Notes: generated by a model from the letters alone, not told the origin. DNA of 64,000 bases from Mesorhizobium sp. M1B.F.Ca.ET.045.04.1.1 (GCF_003952465.1 NZ_CP034448.1:1116001-1180000), one strand, 5' to 3'. Positions 9,607 through 19,420 are shown, counted from the first letter of the stretch. Numbers and translations are program-made.

Positions 9607-10062
9607 TCACCCCGTAAACCTCGGTGCCAGCGCCTCGATGCGGGCGAGCATCTGCTGGAGTTCCTCCAGGATGCGCTCGTGCAGCTGCGCCGCCAGTTCC
9701 GGATACTCTTCCAGGATGCGGCGGAACATCTTGCGGCTGAGCCGGATCACTTCCGAATCGGCCGCCGCCGAGGCGCTGGTCAGCCGGTTGGTGTCGGCGA
9801 TCAAAGCGAGCTCGCTGAGCATTGCGCCCGGGCCGGCCGTGCCGATCGGGATGCGCTCGCCGCCATGCTCGCGATAGAGCGCGATCAAGCCGCTGACCAC
9901 GATATAGGCCGAGTCGGCCTCGTCATCCTCGCGGTAGAGCTTGTGATCGGCCTGCAGGAAGGTGTTTTCCGCGCCGAAGGCGAGCAGACGCAACTGTTCC
10001 TGCGTGAAGCCCTGAAAAAGCTTCACGGCGGACAGGATGCGGATGTCGTCATCCAGCGCCAT
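9607..10062 (-). CDS. single-domain cyclic nucleotide-binding protein
   Basis: A 151-residue protein that is just one cNMP-binding (CAP_ED) domain: beta-roll from residue 10 to about 125, then a helix (ILEELQQMLARIEALAP) with no DNA-binding or kinase domain. The usual phosphate-binding cassette is seen as PGAMLSELALI...RLTSASA; the conserved GE is SE and the usual Arg of the second half looks shifted, so ligand binding is uncertain. It lies downstream of the OtpR/CenR-type regulator on the same strand, with 248 bases between them. This pairing is known from Brucella, where the partner is annotated as a cAMP-dependent kinase regulatory-subunit-like protein. Confidence 0.85.
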   Translation of the reverse strand: MALDDDIRILSAVKLFQGFTQEQLRLLAFGAENTFLQADHKLYREDDEADSAYIVVSGLIALYREHGGERIPIGTAGPGAMLSELALIADTNRLTSASAAADSEVIRLSRKMFRRILEEYPELAAQLHERILEELQQMLARIEALAPRFTG

Positions 10063-10102
10063 CCTAGCTGTGTCCCCGAGCGGTCAGTCCAGTCCCTCCT
10101 TT

Positions 10103-10119
10103 GGAGCACCGCGTGCTCC
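10103..10119. repeat. short perfect hairpin
   Basis: GGAGCAC-CGC-GTGCTCC, a 7-bp perfect stem in the gap between the response regulator and the cNMP-binding gene. No T run follows. Role unknown. Confidence 0.5.
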
Positions 10120-10247
10120 CGCACGCTTGCACTCCAACCTTCCAATCACGCATCGTGCGATGCGTCCAGCGAGCCGATCCATCACCCTCCAGCACCAGGA
10201 TCGTACCCGAAGCGGTCCCGCCCGACCGCTCTTTGCTGTTTGTTTCA

Positions 10248-10294
10248 AGCAATTCCGGATGGAAAACCGCTTCCACACTTTTCCTGGAATTGCT
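10248..10294. repeat. palindromic intergenic repeat, family F
   Basis: AGCAATTCC (10248-10256) faces GGAATTGCT (10286-10294), with an inner GGAAAA (10261-10266) facing TTTTCC (10279-10284). It lies just after the stop of the response regulator gene (which reads leftward) and could serve as its terminator. From memory, very similar hairpins recur between genes in Mesorhizobium genomes; only one copy is seen here. Confidence 0.7.
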
Positions 10295-10310
10295 CTAGAT
10301 CATGAAATGT

Positions 10311-10994
10311 TTAAGGAACCAGCTTGTAGCCGCCGCTTTCTGTCACAAGAATTTCGGCATTGGAAGGATCGCGCTCGATCTTCTGGCGTAGCCGATAGAC
10401 ATGAGTCTCCAGCGTATGCGTGGTGACGCCGGAATTGTAGCCCCACACCTCTTCCAGGAGCACGTCGCGGGTCACCACTTTCTGGTCGGCGCGATAGAGA
10501 TATTTGATGATAGAGGCCTCCTTTTCGGTCAGCCGCACCTTGGCGCCGCGCGGATCGATCAAAAGCTTCTGGCTGGGCTTGAACGTATAGGGGCCGACCG
10601 AGAAGGTGGCGTCCTCGCTCTGCTCGTGCTGGCGAAGCTGCGCGCGGATGCGCGCCAGGAGCACGGCGAAGCGGAACGGCTTGGTGACATAGTCGTTGGC
10701 GCCGGCCTCGAGGCCCAGAATCGTGTCGGAATCGGTGTCGTGGCCGGTCAGCATGATGATCGGCGCCTTGTAACCGCCCTTGCGCAGGATCTTTACCGCC
10801 TCGCGGCCGTCCATGTCGGGCAGGCCGACATCCATGATCAGCAGATCGACGAGGCCGCCGCGCGCCGCGGCGACGCCTTTTGCGGCGGTGGATTCCTGCT
10901 GGACGTCGAATTCCTCGTAAAGGGCCAGTTGCTCGACGAGAGTGGACCGCAAGTCGTCGTCGTCGTCAACGATCAGAATGGTGCGTGATGTCAT
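10311..10994 (-). CDS. OmpR-family response regulator, OtpR/CenR-like
   Basis: A 227-residue two-component regulator. Receiver domain about residues 1-120 with acidic pocket VDDDDD, phosphoacceptor Asp in LLIMDVGLPDMDG and Lys in YVTKPF; winged-helix DNA-binding domain about 130-227 with RLTEKEASIIKYLY and THTLETHVYRLRQKIE. Length, sequence and the adjacent cNMP-binding gene match the rhizobial/Brucella OtpR (CenR in Caulobacter), a regulator of cell-envelope homeostasis. No kinase gene is adjacent, as is usual for CenR. An L,D-transpeptidase gene is divergent from it, which fits an envelope role. Confidence 0.88.
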   Translation of the reverse strand: MTSRTILIVDDDDDLRSTLVEQLALYEEFDVQQESTAAKGVAAARGGLVDLLIMDVGLPDMDGREAVKILRKGGYKAPIIMLTGHDTDSDTILGLEAGANDYVTKPFRFAVLLARIRAQLRQHEQSEDATFSVGPYTFKPSQKLLIDPRGAKVRLTEKEASIIKYLYRADQKVVTRDVLLEEVWGYNSGVTTHTLETHVYRLRQKIERDPSNAEILVTESGGYKLVP

Positions 10995-11090
10995 GGATCA
11001 ATCCGTTGTTTTAAAAAGAATATTCAGTTGACCTCCCCCCATTTATGCGGAAGCTCACCGGCGCAACAGCCGATCACAGTGATTTGTTCC

Positions 11091-11719
<629 letters not shown>

Positions 11720-11730
11720 TCTCTCTTTCC

Positions 11731-11994
11731 CTACTGCCTATATCGTCTTGGACGCTGCCAGCCCGCATCCAGCAAGCCGATCCGGCCGAGCTCCCTGTCC
11801 ATCGCCTTCGCCACATCCCGGCGCTCGGCACCGATGTCGCGCAACTGGCTGTCGGAGAGATCCTCGACGGACTCGTTGGGAAGCCGGGTGGCGACCCGGG
11901 CCTGGCGCAGCCAATCGCGTGCCGATCGCAGCCAAAGGGTGAAGCCGGAAGGGGATTCCTGGGTCGTGCAGGACTTCAGAACGATCTCGGTCAT
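11731..11994 (-). CDS. DUF1127-domain small protein
   Basis: About 87 residues from ATG 11994 (an upstream in-frame ATG at 12054 would give 107). The C-terminal half carries the DUF1127 signature LSDSQLRDIGAERRDV preceded by an Arg/Trp-rich helix (LRSARDWLRQARVATRLP). Small DUF1127 proteins in alphaproteobacteria have been linked to RNA binding and to phosphate and carbon metabolism, but no function can be assigned here. The stop codon lies next to the inverted heptamer unit. It is divergent from the LysR regulator. Confidence 0.75.
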   Translation of the reverse strand: MTEIVLKSCTTQESPSGFTLWLRSARDWLRQARVATRLPNESVEDLSDSQLRDIGAERRDVAKAMDRELGRIGLLDAGWQRPRRYRQ

Positions 11995-12096
11995 GGCTCT
12001 ATCCGTGTTTCTCCGGACATCAAATCCGGTTTGATGGTGTTTCGATGAAGCCATCTTGCCGGATTGAAAAACAAACGGGAAACGAGTAGTTCTTAT

Positions 12097-12107
12097 TTGA
12101 TCATCAA
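12097..12107. promoter_or_regulatory. short dyad upstream of the LysR gene
   Basis: TTGAT-C-ATCAA, a perfect 5-bp dyad 18 bases before the LysR ATG in the divergent promoter region. It could be an autoregulatory site; it is too short for confidence. Confidence 0.3.
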
Positions 12108-12125
12108 GTTTTATTTGGAGATCAT

Positions 12126-13052
12126 ATGTCCAAGCTGCTGCCCGGAACGCGCGCGCTGAGGACCTTTCAAGCGGCGGCCCGGCACCTCAATTTCACCCGC
12201 GCGGCCGACGAGCTCGGCCTGACGCCGGCGGCGGTCAGCCACCAGATCAAGGAAATCGAGGATCAGCTCGACCTGGTGCTGTTCACCCGCACCAGCCGCA
12301 CCATCCGGCTGACGGAAGCGGGCAACGTTCTGTTCGAGGCCTCGATCGATGCGCTCGACCTCCTCAGCCGCGCCGTTACCCGCGCGCGCAAAATGACCAG
12401 AGGCACGGCGCTCTTGAAGATCACGCTTGACGCGCAGTTCGCGACCAAACGGCTGATGCGGCGCGTCGACGATTTCCGCAGGCAGCGGCCGGGCATCGAG
12501 CTCCGCTTCGACATCGCCTCCAAGCTGCGCGACTTCGATCGCGACGATGTCGATGTCGGCATCCGTTTCGGCGCCGGCAAATATCCGGGGCTGTGCGCGG
12601 ACCGGCTGTTCGAGAACGTCATCATTCCTGTTTGCAGTCCGGCTCTGCTGCGGTCCGGACCGTCGCTGAACGAGCCGCGCGACCTCTTCCATCACATGCT
12701 CGCTCATATCGAATGGTCCCGCCAGGGTATCACATGGCCGAACTGGCGCATGTGGATGGCGGCGGCCGGCGTCGATGATTTCGACGACAGCCGGACCATC
12801 GTGTTCGACAACTCGACGGATGTCGTCCAGGCGGCGCTCGACGGCGTTGCCGTCGCGCTCGCCGATTTCGCCATGGTGGCCAACGATCTGTCCGAGGGCA
12901 GGCTTATCCGACCCTTCGAGCTCGGCATCAAGGTCGCGCCGGAGTTCGCCTACTTCCTGGTTTATCCTGAAGCGGTGAAGGACGACGCGCGCATCGTCGC
13001 TTTCCGCGAATGGCTTCTCGACGAGGTCGCGAAAGACGCGGACGCGGCGTGA
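12126..13052 (+). CDS. LysR-family transcriptional regulator, GcvA-like
   Basis: A 308-residue regulator. The N-terminal helix-turn-helix (residues about 8-67: ALRTFQAAARHLNFTRAADE, TPAAVSHQIKEIEDQLDLVLF) is typical, followed by a periplasmic-binding-protein-like effector domain with the GcvA-subgroup pattern DVDVGIRFGAGKYPGL. Such proteins sense a small ligand and often control a neighbouring divergent gene, here the DUF1127 gene. The real target and ligand cannot be told. A palindromic repeat pair follows the stop codon. Confidence 0.9.
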   Translation: MSKLLPGTRALRTFQAAARHLNFTRAADELGLTPAAVSHQIKEIEDQLDLVLFTRTSRTIRLTEAGNVLFEASIDALDLLSRAVTRARKMTRGTALLKITLDAQFATKRLMRRVDDFRRQRPGIELRFDIASKLRDFDRDDVDVGIRFGAGKYPGLCADRLFENVIIPVCSPALLRSGPSLNEPRDLFHHMLAHIEWSRQGITWPNWRMWMAAAGVDDFDDSRTIVFDNSTDVVQAALDGVAVALADFAMVANDLSEGRLIRPFELGIKVAPEFAYFLVYPEAVKDDARIVAFREWLLDEVAKDADAA

Positions 13053-13081
13053 TGCCCGAAACCGTCGTGCGTATGCTCTAG

Positions 13082-13185
13082 ACTAAAGCGCGTCGCGATC
13101 TTTCAGATTCGCTCCATGCGCTTTAGTTTTTGATTTTACGCATGTCTTTGTCCCGAAACCGGTTCCCACTTTCGGGAGACACGCC
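13082..13185. repeat. double-hairpin intergenic repeat, family G
   Basis: First hairpin ACTAAAGCGC (13082-13091) / GCGCTTTAGT (13118-13127) followed by TTTT; second hairpin TCCCGAAA (13151-13158) / TTTCGGGA (13170-13177). It fills the gap between the convergent LysR and DUF1761 genes and may act as a two-way terminator. From memory this pair of motifs is very common between genes in Mesorhizobium. Confidence 0.75.
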
Positions 13186-13611
13186 TTAGCCCGCAGGAGC
13201 TGCCGGGGCGCCGAACCAGCCGATGATCGCACCCATGATCAGCAGCACGCCAAGCCAGTGGCCGGCATCGATCAGGGTGAGGTTCCAGCCGAAGCCTTCA
13301 TAGCGGTGGTTGACCGAGAGCGTGGTGGCGACGAAGCCCAGCCAGAGCACGAAGCCGAACAGCAATCCTGCGATCGGGCTCGGCTCGCCTCCGGTTATCG
13401 CGCCGACCACCAGCGTCAGGATCAGCGCCATCACCAGCTCGGCGATGAAGCTGACGATGAACGGAACGGGCGAGCGCTTCATCGTCGCCGGATCGAGTTT
13501 CGCCGCCTGCAGCCAGGGCTTGCTCAGGGCCATGTACCAGACGGCGCCGAACAGCCACGCCACGACCGCGGCGACGATAACCGCCAGCCAGTTCACGACC
13601 GAAAAATCCAT
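13186..13611 (-). CDS. DUF1761-family membrane protein
   Basis: About 141 residues from ATG 13611, chosen because GGAGGGG lies six bases upstream. Four hydrophobic segments are visible (VVNWLAVIVAAVVAWLFGAV, FIVSFIAELVMALILTLVV, IAGLLFGFVLWLGFVATTL, AGHWLGVLLIMGAIIGWFG), so it is an inner-membrane protein. The Trp-Tyr pattern GAVWYMALSKPWL is characteristic of DUF1761. No function is known to me. Confidence 0.82.
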   Translation of the reverse strand: MDFSVVNWLAVIVAAVVAWLFGAVWYMALSKPWLQAAKLDPATMKRSPVPFIVSFIAELVMALILTLVVGAITGGEPSPIAGLLFGFVLWLGFVATTLSVNHRYEGFGWNLTLIDAGHWLGVLLIMGAIIGWFGAPAAPAG

Positions 13612-13714
13612 GAAATCCCCTCCCCGACGCATGTTGCTCAAAAGTGCGAGCGGTTTTGAGACAACGACATGCATGAATTGAATAGGCCGATGGAATCCCT
13701 GTTCGCCGGCGGCG

Positions 13715-14377
13715 TCAAGCGGGACCGCAGCGCCAGACAGTGGTACGCTTGACCTCGGCATCTTCCAGCACACGCGTCACCGGCACCTGGTAGACGGCGA
13801 GCGATTGCAGCCCTTTCTTCGGCAGATAGGCGCGGCCGGGATCGCCGACGAGGATGTCGGCGCCGCGCGCCTTCAAGCTCGCGAACCATGGCATCAGTCT
13901 GTCCGCCAGCGGCTTGTCGTAGAAGACGTCGCCGGCGAGCACGACATCCCAGCCGTCATCCGTATCGATGCAGTCCGCATCCAGGAATTCGGCTTTCACG
14001 CCGTTGGCTTCCAGGTTGAGCGCGATCACCGCCTCGCAAAAAGGGTCGATGTCGGCCGCAATCACTTCAGCCGCGCCGGCCTTCAAGGCGGCGATGGCGA
14101 CCATGCCGGAGCCGGAGGCGAAATCGAGCACGCGTTTTCCCCGCACCGTCGCCGGATGGTCGAGCACGTATCGAGACAGTCCTTGGCCGCCGGCCCAGGC
14201 GAATGCCCAGAAGGGCGGCGGCAGGCCGATCTCGGCCAGTTCCTCCTCGGTGCGCAGCCACAGGTCATGCGCCTCGTCGGCCAGGTGCAGCAGCACTTCG
14301 GGCACATGCGGCGGCGCCATCAGCGCCGTGTTGTCGAGGATGAATCTTTTCGCGGTTTTTGGCGTGAGCCGTTTCAC
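13715..14377 (-). CDS. class I SAM methyltransferase, METTL20/ETFB-KMT-like
   Basis: About 220 residues from a GTG start that overlaps the stop of the upstream EVE gene (GTGA). SAM-binding motif VLDFASGSGMVAIAALKAGA, then post-motifs ADIDPFCEAVIALNLEANG and LAGDVFYDKPLADR, and the C-terminal ILVGDPGRAYLPKKG and TTVWRC. From memory this pattern (GGQ.LSRY.LD.P, GDPGR, TTVW) is that of METTL20, the lysine methyltransferase of electron-transfer flavoprotein beta, which has Rhizobiales homologues. The substrate is an inference; automated annotation may call it nicotinamide N-methyltransferase-like. Confidence 0.82.
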   Translation of the reverse strand: MKRLTPKTAKRFILDNTALMAPPHVPEVLLHLADEAHDLWLRTEEELAEIGLPPPFWAFAWAGGQGLSRYVLDHPATVRGKRVLDFASGSGMVAIAALKAGAAEVIAADIDPFCEAVIALNLEANGVKAEFLDADCIDTDDGWDVVLAGDVFYDKPLADRLMPWFASLKARGADILVGDPGRAYLPKKGLQSLAVYQVPVTRVLEDAEVKRTTVWRCGPA

Positions 14378-14799
14378 GGTGCCGGGTTGAGATCGGCCAT
14401 GCGGCAGACCTCTTTCCATTCGGCCAGCGTCACCGGCTGCACGGAAAGCCGCCCCTGACGGACCAGCGCCATGTCGGCAAGCTTCGGATTGGCCTTGACC
14501 TGCTCCAGCGTCACCGGCTTCGGCACGTCCTTGAAAGCGCGGATGTCGACGCATTCCCAGCGCGGGTCGTCGGTGGTGGTGTCGGGATGCGCGAGCGCGC
14601 AGACCTCGGCGATGCCGACGATGTCGAGGCCTTCATTGGAATGATAGAAGAAGCCGAGATCGCCGATCTTCATGGCCTTCATGTTGTTGCGGGCGGCGTA
14701 GTTGCGCACGCCGTCCCACTGCGTGCCGGCCTTGCCCTTGGCCTTCAGCGCCTCGAAGGAAAAGACCGAGGGTTCGGACTTGAACAGCCAGTAGTTCAT
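14374..14799 (-). CDS. EVE-domain protein
   Basis: A 141-residue single EVE (PUA-like) domain protein. The start MNYWLFKSEP, then WDGVRNYAARNNMKAMKIGD and GFFYHSN, are family hallmarks; these form the aromatic pocket that EVE proteins use to read modified bases in DNA or RNA. It is translationally coupled (4-base overlap) to the downstream methyltransferase. Coupling of an EVE reader to a methyltransferase may just reflect operon packing. Confidence 0.9.
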   Translation of the reverse strand: MNYWLFKSEPSVFSFEALKAKGKAGTQWDGVRNYAARNNMKAMKIGDLGFFYHSNEGLDIVGIAEVCALAHPDTTTDDPRWECVDIRAFKDVPKPVTLEQVKANPKLADMALVRQGRLSVQPVTLAEWKEVCRMADLNPAP

Positions 14800-14844
14800 C
14801 TCAGTTGTCCCCTTGCCGTTGTCAATTGGCCATTATTCAGCGTT

Positions 14845-15011
14845 GGCGCTGCCCCTCACCCTACCCTCTCCCCGTAAGGACGGGGAGAGGGGGTCGCCAG
14901 CGTTGGAGCTTATCCCTTCTCCCCGTTCTTACGGGGAGAAGGTGCCGGTCCACCCTCCGCAGCTGCAGCGCAGCTGCTCCGGAGGACGGGCAGGCGGATG
15001 AGGGGCAGCGC
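14845..15011. repeat. nested palindromic intergenic repeat, family A copy 2
   Basis: Outer arms GGCGCTGCCCCTCA (14845-14858) and TGAGGGGCAGCGC (14999-15011). Inner hairpins CCCTCTCCCCGT/ACGGGGAGAGGG and CTTCTCCCCGT/ACGGGGAGAAGG as in copy 1, plus an extra inserted hairpin CTCCGCAGCTG...CAGCTGCTCCGGAG (about 14954-14984). It fills the gap between the YciI and EVE genes. Confidence 0.9.
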
Positions 15012-15020
15012 AAACTAACC

Positions 15021-15317
15021 TCATTCGGTCGCGGGCTTCTGGAAGACCCAGTTCCACGCCCGGATTTCGACGCTTTCGAACAGGGCGGCTCTGGCATAGG
15101 GATCGGTGGCCGCCAGGGCTTGCGCACCGGCCATGTCGGGCGCCTCGATCATCACCAGGCTGCCGTCGGGCTTGCCGTCGGCATCGAGGAAGGGACCGGC
15201 AAAGGCAAGTCTGCCTTCGCTGATCAAGCCTTCCAGGAAGGCCGCGTGCGCCGGCCGCGTGTCGATACGCAGCCGCAGGCTGCCGGGCTTATCCTTGCAA
15301 ATCAACGCAAACAGCAT
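15021..15317 (-). CDS. YciI family protein
   Basis: About 98 residues from ATG 15317 (a TTG two codons upstream is also possible). The single YciI/dimeric alpha-beta barrel domain is recognised by FALICKDKPGSLRLR, RPAHAAFLEGL and the conserved DPYARAALFESVEIRAWNW. The conserved His-Asp pair proposed to be catalytic in this family is present (RPAH, DPYA). No defined substrate. It follows gpsA by 18 bases on the same strand and is probably the last gene of tsaD-gpsA-yciI. Confidence 0.9.
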   Translation of the reverse strand: MLFALICKDKPGSLRLRIDTRPAHAAFLEGLISEGRLAFAGPFLDADGKPDGSLVMIEAPDMAGAQALAATDPYARAALFESVEIRAWNWVFQKPATE

Positions 15318-15335
15318 GTTCAAAACTCCGAGGGT

Positions 15336-16370
15336 TCAGATGTCGGTTTCGGTTTTGAGCGGGCGTGTCATCAGCGCCGTCACGGCCTGACCGATGGTGA
15401 TCTTGCCGTCGAGGATGGCGGCGGCAGCCGAAATGATCGGCGCCTCGATTTGGCGCTCGGCGGCGATGCGGGCGGCAATGCCCGCGGTCGGCACGCCTTC
15501 GGCGAGCGGCAGGCCGGCAAGCGGCTTGCCCTGGCCGAGCGCCAGGCCATAGGCGAAATTGCGCGACTGCGCCGAGGAGCAGGTGAGCAAAAGGTCGCCG
15601 AGGCCGGAAAGCCCCATCAGCGTCTCCGGCCTGGCGCCGAAGGCGGCGCCGATGCGGCGCAATTCGACGAAGCCGCGCGTCACCATGGCGGCCTGGGCGC
15701 TGGCGCCGAGCCCGGCGCCGGTGACGGCGCCGGCAGCGATGGCGAAGACGTTCTTCAGCGCACCGCCGATCTCGACGCCGATCAGGTCGTCGCTGGAATA
15801 GCAGCGCAGGTTCTCGGCCGAAAAGCGCGCGGCAAGCTCGGCCGCCAATTCTCCATTCCGGGCGGCGACGACGACGGCCGTCGGCAGGCCGCGCGCGACA
15901 TCGCTGGCAAAGCTCGGGCCGGAAAGGGCTGCCACCGGGTTGTTCGGCAGGCTCTCCTCGACGATCGCCGACAGCAGCGCGCCGGTGTCGCGCTCGATGC
16001 CCTTGGCGCAGAGAACCAGCGGCACGCCCTTCGGTACATGGCCCGCGGCGGTAGCCAGCATCGCGCGCAGCGATTGCGCCGGCGTCACCGCCAGCACGCA
16101 ATTCGCACCGTCGAGAGCGGCGGCGATATCGCTGGTGGCGACGATGCCCGGCTCGATCGCGATGCCCGGCAGGTAGCGCGGATTCTCGCCGCGATCGATG
16201 GCGGCGACAGTCTCGCTATCGCGCGCGTAAAGCCGCACGAAATGGCCGGCGCGCAGCATGGCGAGCGCCAGCGCCGTGCCCCAGGCGCCGCCGCCCAGCA
16301 CCGCGACGCGCCAGCCGCTCGCTGGCCTCCTGCTGGTCGTGCTTTTCCCGGTCATGGCTTTCTTGGTCAT
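15336..16370 (-). CDS. gpsA: glycerol-3-phosphate dehydrogenase [NAD(P)+]
   Basis: About 344 residues. It reduces dihydroxyacetone phosphate to sn-glycerol-3-phosphate for phospholipid synthesis. N-terminal Rossmann motif [12 protein letters not shown], then [22 protein letters not shown], the catalytic Lys in [21 protein letters not shown] and the substrate-binding [15 protein letters not shown] 16370 overlaps the tsaD stop as ATGA; a second ATG five codons on is also possible. A Ser/Thr/Arg-rich extension of about 16 residues precedes the Rossmann fold. Confidence 0.95.
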   Translation of the reverse strand: MTKKAMTGKSTTSRRPASGWRVAVLGGGAWGTALALAMLRAGHFVRLYARDSETVAAIDRGENPRYLPGIAIEPGIVATSDIAAALDGANCVLAVTPAQSLRAMLATAAGHVPKGVPLVLCAKGIERDTGALLSAIVEESLPNNPVAALSGPSFASDVARGLPTAVVVAARNGELAAELAARFSAENLRCYSSDDLIGVEIGGALKNVFAIAAGAVTGAGLGASAQAAMVTRGFVELRRIGAAFGARPETLMGLSGLGDLLLTCSSAQSRNFAYGLALGQGKPLAGLPLAEGVPTAGIAARIAAERQIEAPIISAAAAILDGKITIGQAVTALMTRPLKTETDI

Positions 16371-17455
16371 GCCTTGGCACCGCGCCGGCCAGAGCCGACC
16401 AGGGGAGCGGAAACGCTGTCCAACGGCCAGCGCGAACGCGGCACGAAGTCGGCCGCATTCTCGCCCACTATCCCGGCGCGCAGCCGCTCGATGCCGGCCC
16501 AGGCGATCATCGCGGCATTGTCGGTGCAAAGCTTTTGCGGTGGCGCGACGAATGCGAAGCCGGCTTCGGAACAGAGCGCTTCAAGCGTGCCCTTGATCGT
16601 CCGGTTGGCGGCGACGCCGCCGGCGACGACCAGCGCCGGCTTGTCCTTATCCGGGAACTCTTGACGAAAGCGCGCCAGCGCCCGGGCGACACGGTCGCCC
16701 AGCGCATCGGCCACCGCCGCCTGGAAGGAGGCGCAGATGTCGGCGACGTCCTGGTCGCTGAGCGGCGCGATCGCCGTCGCTGCCTGGCGCACCGCCGTCT
16801 TTAGCCCCGAGAAGGAGAAATCCGGCTGCGCCGAGCCCTTCATCGGGCGCGGGAAGGCAAAGCGGCCGGCATCGCCGCGCGCCGCCGCCTTCTCGACATT
16901 CGGGCCGCCGGGATAGGGCAGGCCGAGCATCTTGGCCGTCTTGTCGAAGGCCTCGCCCAGCGCATCGTCGATGGTCGTCGCCCAGCGCTGGTAATCGCCG
17001 ACGCCGCGCACCGCGACGATTTGGGTGTGGCCGCCGGAGACGAGCAAAAGCAGATAGGGGAATTCGAGCCCGTCGGTCAGCCTTGCGGTCAGCGCATGGC
17101 CTTCGAGGTGGTTGATGGCAATCAGCGGCTTGTTGGCGGCGGCCGCGATCGCCTTGGCGGTCATCAGTCCAACGATCAGCCCGCCGACCAGGCCCGGTCC
17201 TGCCGTGGCCGCGACGGCATCGACCTCGTCGAGCGATACGGCCGAATCGGCCAGCGCCGCCTCGACGATGCCGTCCAGCGCCTCGACATGGGCGCGCGCC
17301 GCGATCTCGGGCACGACGCCGCCGAAGGCCGCATGCTCCTCGATCTGGCTGAGCACGATATTGGACAGGATCTCGGGCGCGGAGCAGCCGTCCAGCGCCA
17401 CCACGCTGGCCGCCGTCTCGTCGCAACTCGTCTCTATGCCCAGAACGCGGATCAA
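16367..17455 (-). CDS. tsaD: tRNA N6-adenosine threonylcarbamoyltransferase TsaD
   Basis: About 362 residues; transfers threonylcarbamoyl to A37 of ANN-decoding tRNAs with TsaB/TsaE. The ASKHA fold begins [16 protein letters not shown]; metal ligands are in [11 protein letters not shown] and the C-terminal [11 protein letters not shown], with VSGGHTQ between. I chose TTG 17455, which gives the family start [13 protein letters not shown] with GAGG 11 bases upstream; no ATG lies nearby, and a longer frame starts at 17566 with a non-family extension. Divergent from hemC, a conserved alphaproteobacterial arrangement. Confidence 0.93.
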   Translation of the reverse strand: MIRVLGIETSCDETAASVVALDGCSAPEILSNIVLSQIEEHAAFGGVVPEIAARAHVEALDGIVEAALADSAVSLDEVDAVAATAGPGLVGGLIVGLMTAKAIAAAANKPLIAINHLEGHALTARLTDGLEFPYLLLLVSGGHTQIVAVRGVGDYQRWATTIDDALGEAFDKTAKMLGLPYPGGPNVEKAAARGDAGRFAFPRPMKGSAQPDFSFSGLKTAVRQAATAIAPLSDQDVADICASFQAAVADALGDRVARALARFRQEFPDKDKPALVVAGGVAANRTIKGTLEALCSEAGFAFVAPPQKLCTDNAAMIAWAGIERLRAGIVGENAADFVPRSRWPLDSVSAPLVGSGRRGAKA

Positions 17456-17681
17456 TTCGTCGCTGTCCTCGAAGATTGTATCTCCGGCCTTTCCTATATA
17501 GGAGGTCTGTCGATATTCAGGTGATGCCGGCCTGCAAATGGCGGTTTCTGCGCTTCCGGTGCTCACGTACCCAAAAGTACGCTCCGCGCCGGTTCTCGAA
17601 ATCCACCATTTTCGGCTCGGCCTGACCTGAATCTCGGCAGACCTCGAAAATCGCCCCGGGGGTTATCACGGACCGCGCGCC

Positions 17682-18605
17682 ATGCAAACTTTGAAAATCG
17701 GAACACGCGGCAGCCCGCTGGCGCTCGCCCAGGCGCATGAGACGCGGGCGCGGCTGATGAAGGCGCACGGCCTTCCCGAAGAGGCGTTCGAAGTGGTGCC
17801 CATCTCGACCAGCGGCGACCGCATCCAGGACCGGCCGCTGTCGGAAGCCGGCGGCAAGGGCCTGTTCACCAAGGAGATCGAGGAGGCGCTGCTCGACGGC
17901 CGCATCGACATCGCCGTGCATTCCTCCAAGGACATGCCGACGGTGCTGCCCGATGGGCTGGAGCTCTCCACCTTCCTGCCGCGCGAGGACGCGCGCGACG
18001 CCTTCATCGGCAAGACGGTGAAACGGATCGCCGAGCTGCCACGCGGCGCCAAGGTCGGCTCGTCGTCGCTGAGGCGCCAGGCGCTGATCCGCCGGATGCG
18101 GCCGGATCTCGACGTGGTGATGTTCCGCGGCAATGTGCAGACGAGGCTGCGCAAGCTGGATGAGGGCGTCGCCGAGGGCACCATCCTCGCCTATGCCGGG
18201 CTGAAGCGGCTCGGGCTCGAGAGCGTCGTCACGGACCTGATGCCGCTGGATGTCTTTCCGCCGGCGCCGGGCCAGGGCGCGATCGGCATCGAAAGCCGGA
18301 TCGGTGACCGGGCGGTGGAAAAGATGCTGGCGGCCATCCGCGATGCGCCGACCGGCCAGGCATTGGCCTGCGAGCGCGCGTTCCTCGCCGCGCTCGACGG
18401 CTCCTGCCGCACGCCGATCGCCGGCCATGCGACGATATCGGGCCAAAAACTGTCTTTTGCCGGGCTGATCATCTCGCCCGACGGCACCGAATCGCATGAG
18501 GTCAAACTGGATGGCCGAGCGGCGGATGCGGCGGAAATAGGCGCGGAAGCCGCGCGAATGGTGCGCGCCAAGGCCGGCGCAAAATTCTTCGAGGGCTGGG
18601 CCTGA
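17682..18605 (+). CDS. hemC: porphobilinogen deaminase (hydroxymethylbilane synthase)
   Basis: A 307-residue enzyme joining four porphobilinogens into hydroxymethylbilane for haem and cobalamin. Starts at the family [16 protein letters not shown], with VHSSKDMPT (catalytic Asp region), [11 protein letters not shown], and the dipyrromethane-cofactor Cys in [13 protein letters not shown]. It is the first gene of hemC-hemD-Mic60-hemY; hemD starts two bases after its stop. Confidence 0.97.
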   Translation: MQTLKIGTRGSPLALAQAHETRARLMKAHGLPEEAFEVVPISTSGDRIQDRPLSEAGGKGLFTKEIEEALLDGRIDIAVHSSKDMPTVLPDGLELSTFLPREDARDAFIGKTVKRIAELPRGAKVGSSSLRRQALIRRMRPDLDVVMFRGNVQTRLRKLDEGVAEGTILAYAGLKRLGLESVVTDLMPLDVFPPAPGQGAIGIESRIGDRAVEKMLAAIRDAPTGQALACERAFLAALDGSCRTPIAGHATISGQKLSFAGLIISPDGTESHEVKLDGRAADAAEIGAEAARMVRAKAGAKFFEGWA

Positions 18606-18606
18606 C

Positions 18607-19320
18607 ATGATCCGCGTCCTGGTGACGAGGCCGGAACCGGGCGCCTCGCGCACGGCCCGGCGGCTCGTAGCCCAGGGATTTCAACCCATTGTGCTGCCGC
18701 TGACCGAAACGGTGGCGCTGCCGGTCGAGGCAAGCGTCTTTCCTGCTGCCGCCGCGGTCGCCGTCACCAGCGCCAACGCGGTTCGTCATGCGCCGAAAGC
18801 GTTGATCGCGGCGCTTGCCGCCTTGCCTTGCCATGCGGTCGGGAAAAGAACGGCCGAAGCCTGCCGTGCGGCCGGATTTATATCCGTCTGCGAAGGTCCG
18901 GGCGATGCCGAAGCGCTGGCCGGCGCGATAGCCGACGAATTCGCGGGCAAGGAGATGGTCTATCTTTGCGGCCGTGTGCGCCTTCCAGTGTTCGAGCAGC
19001 GGCTCGCGGCGGCCGGCATACGGTTCCATGCGGTCGAGACCTATGACACGGTTCGGCTTGCCTGTTCGGATGAAGAGATCGTCGCGCGCCTTTCGACCAA
19101 GCCCGTCGACGCGGTGCTGGTCTACTCGGCCAAGGCCGCCGAGGCGCTGAGTGCGCTGATCCGCCGGCCCGCCTTGCGCGGCCTGTTCGAAAAAGCGGAG
19201 TTCCTGGCGCTGTCCGCGCGTGTCGCCAAGGCATTGGCCGAGGTCGGCGGGCAAAAGGTCCGCATTGCCTCGCAACCCGACGAGGACGCGCTGCTGGCGC
19301 TTTTGTCGCTGCCGCGCTGA
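18607..19320 (+). CDS. hemD: uroporphyrinogen-III synthase
   Basis: A 237-residue protein of the poorly conserved HemD fold: MIRVLVTRPEPGASRTA start, AVTSANAVRHAP and YDTVRL hinge, VLVYSAKAAEALSALI in the second domain. It cyclises and inverts ring D of hydroxymethylbilane. Identification rests mainly on the N-terminal pattern and position one base after hemC. Confidence 0.92.
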   Translation: MIRVLVTRPEPGASRTARRLVAQGFQPIVLPLTETVALPVEASVFPAAAAVAVTSANAVRHAPKALIAALAALPCHAVGKRTAEACRAAGFISVCEGPGDAEALAGAIADEFAGKEMVYLCGRVRLPVFEQRLAAAGIRFHAVETYDTVRLACSDEEIVARLSTKPVDAVLVYSAKAAEALSALIRRPALRGLFEKAEFLALSARVAKALAEVGGQKVRIASQPDEDALLALLSLPR

Positions 19321-19420
19321 GCCCGCGTCATCACACCGCCCCTTTTCACCGCTTGGTGATGTGCTAGAGCATCCCCCAGACCCTTCGAACCATCCACAAG
19401 CCAGTTCGCGGAGCCCAAGC

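Noticed and set aside
14805..16664. Long open frame on the + strand opposite gpsA and tsaD
   Set aside because: Shadow of high-GC codon bias on the other strand; the product is low-complexity Arg/Gly/Ala/His sequence, and the reverse strand holds well-conserved enzymes.
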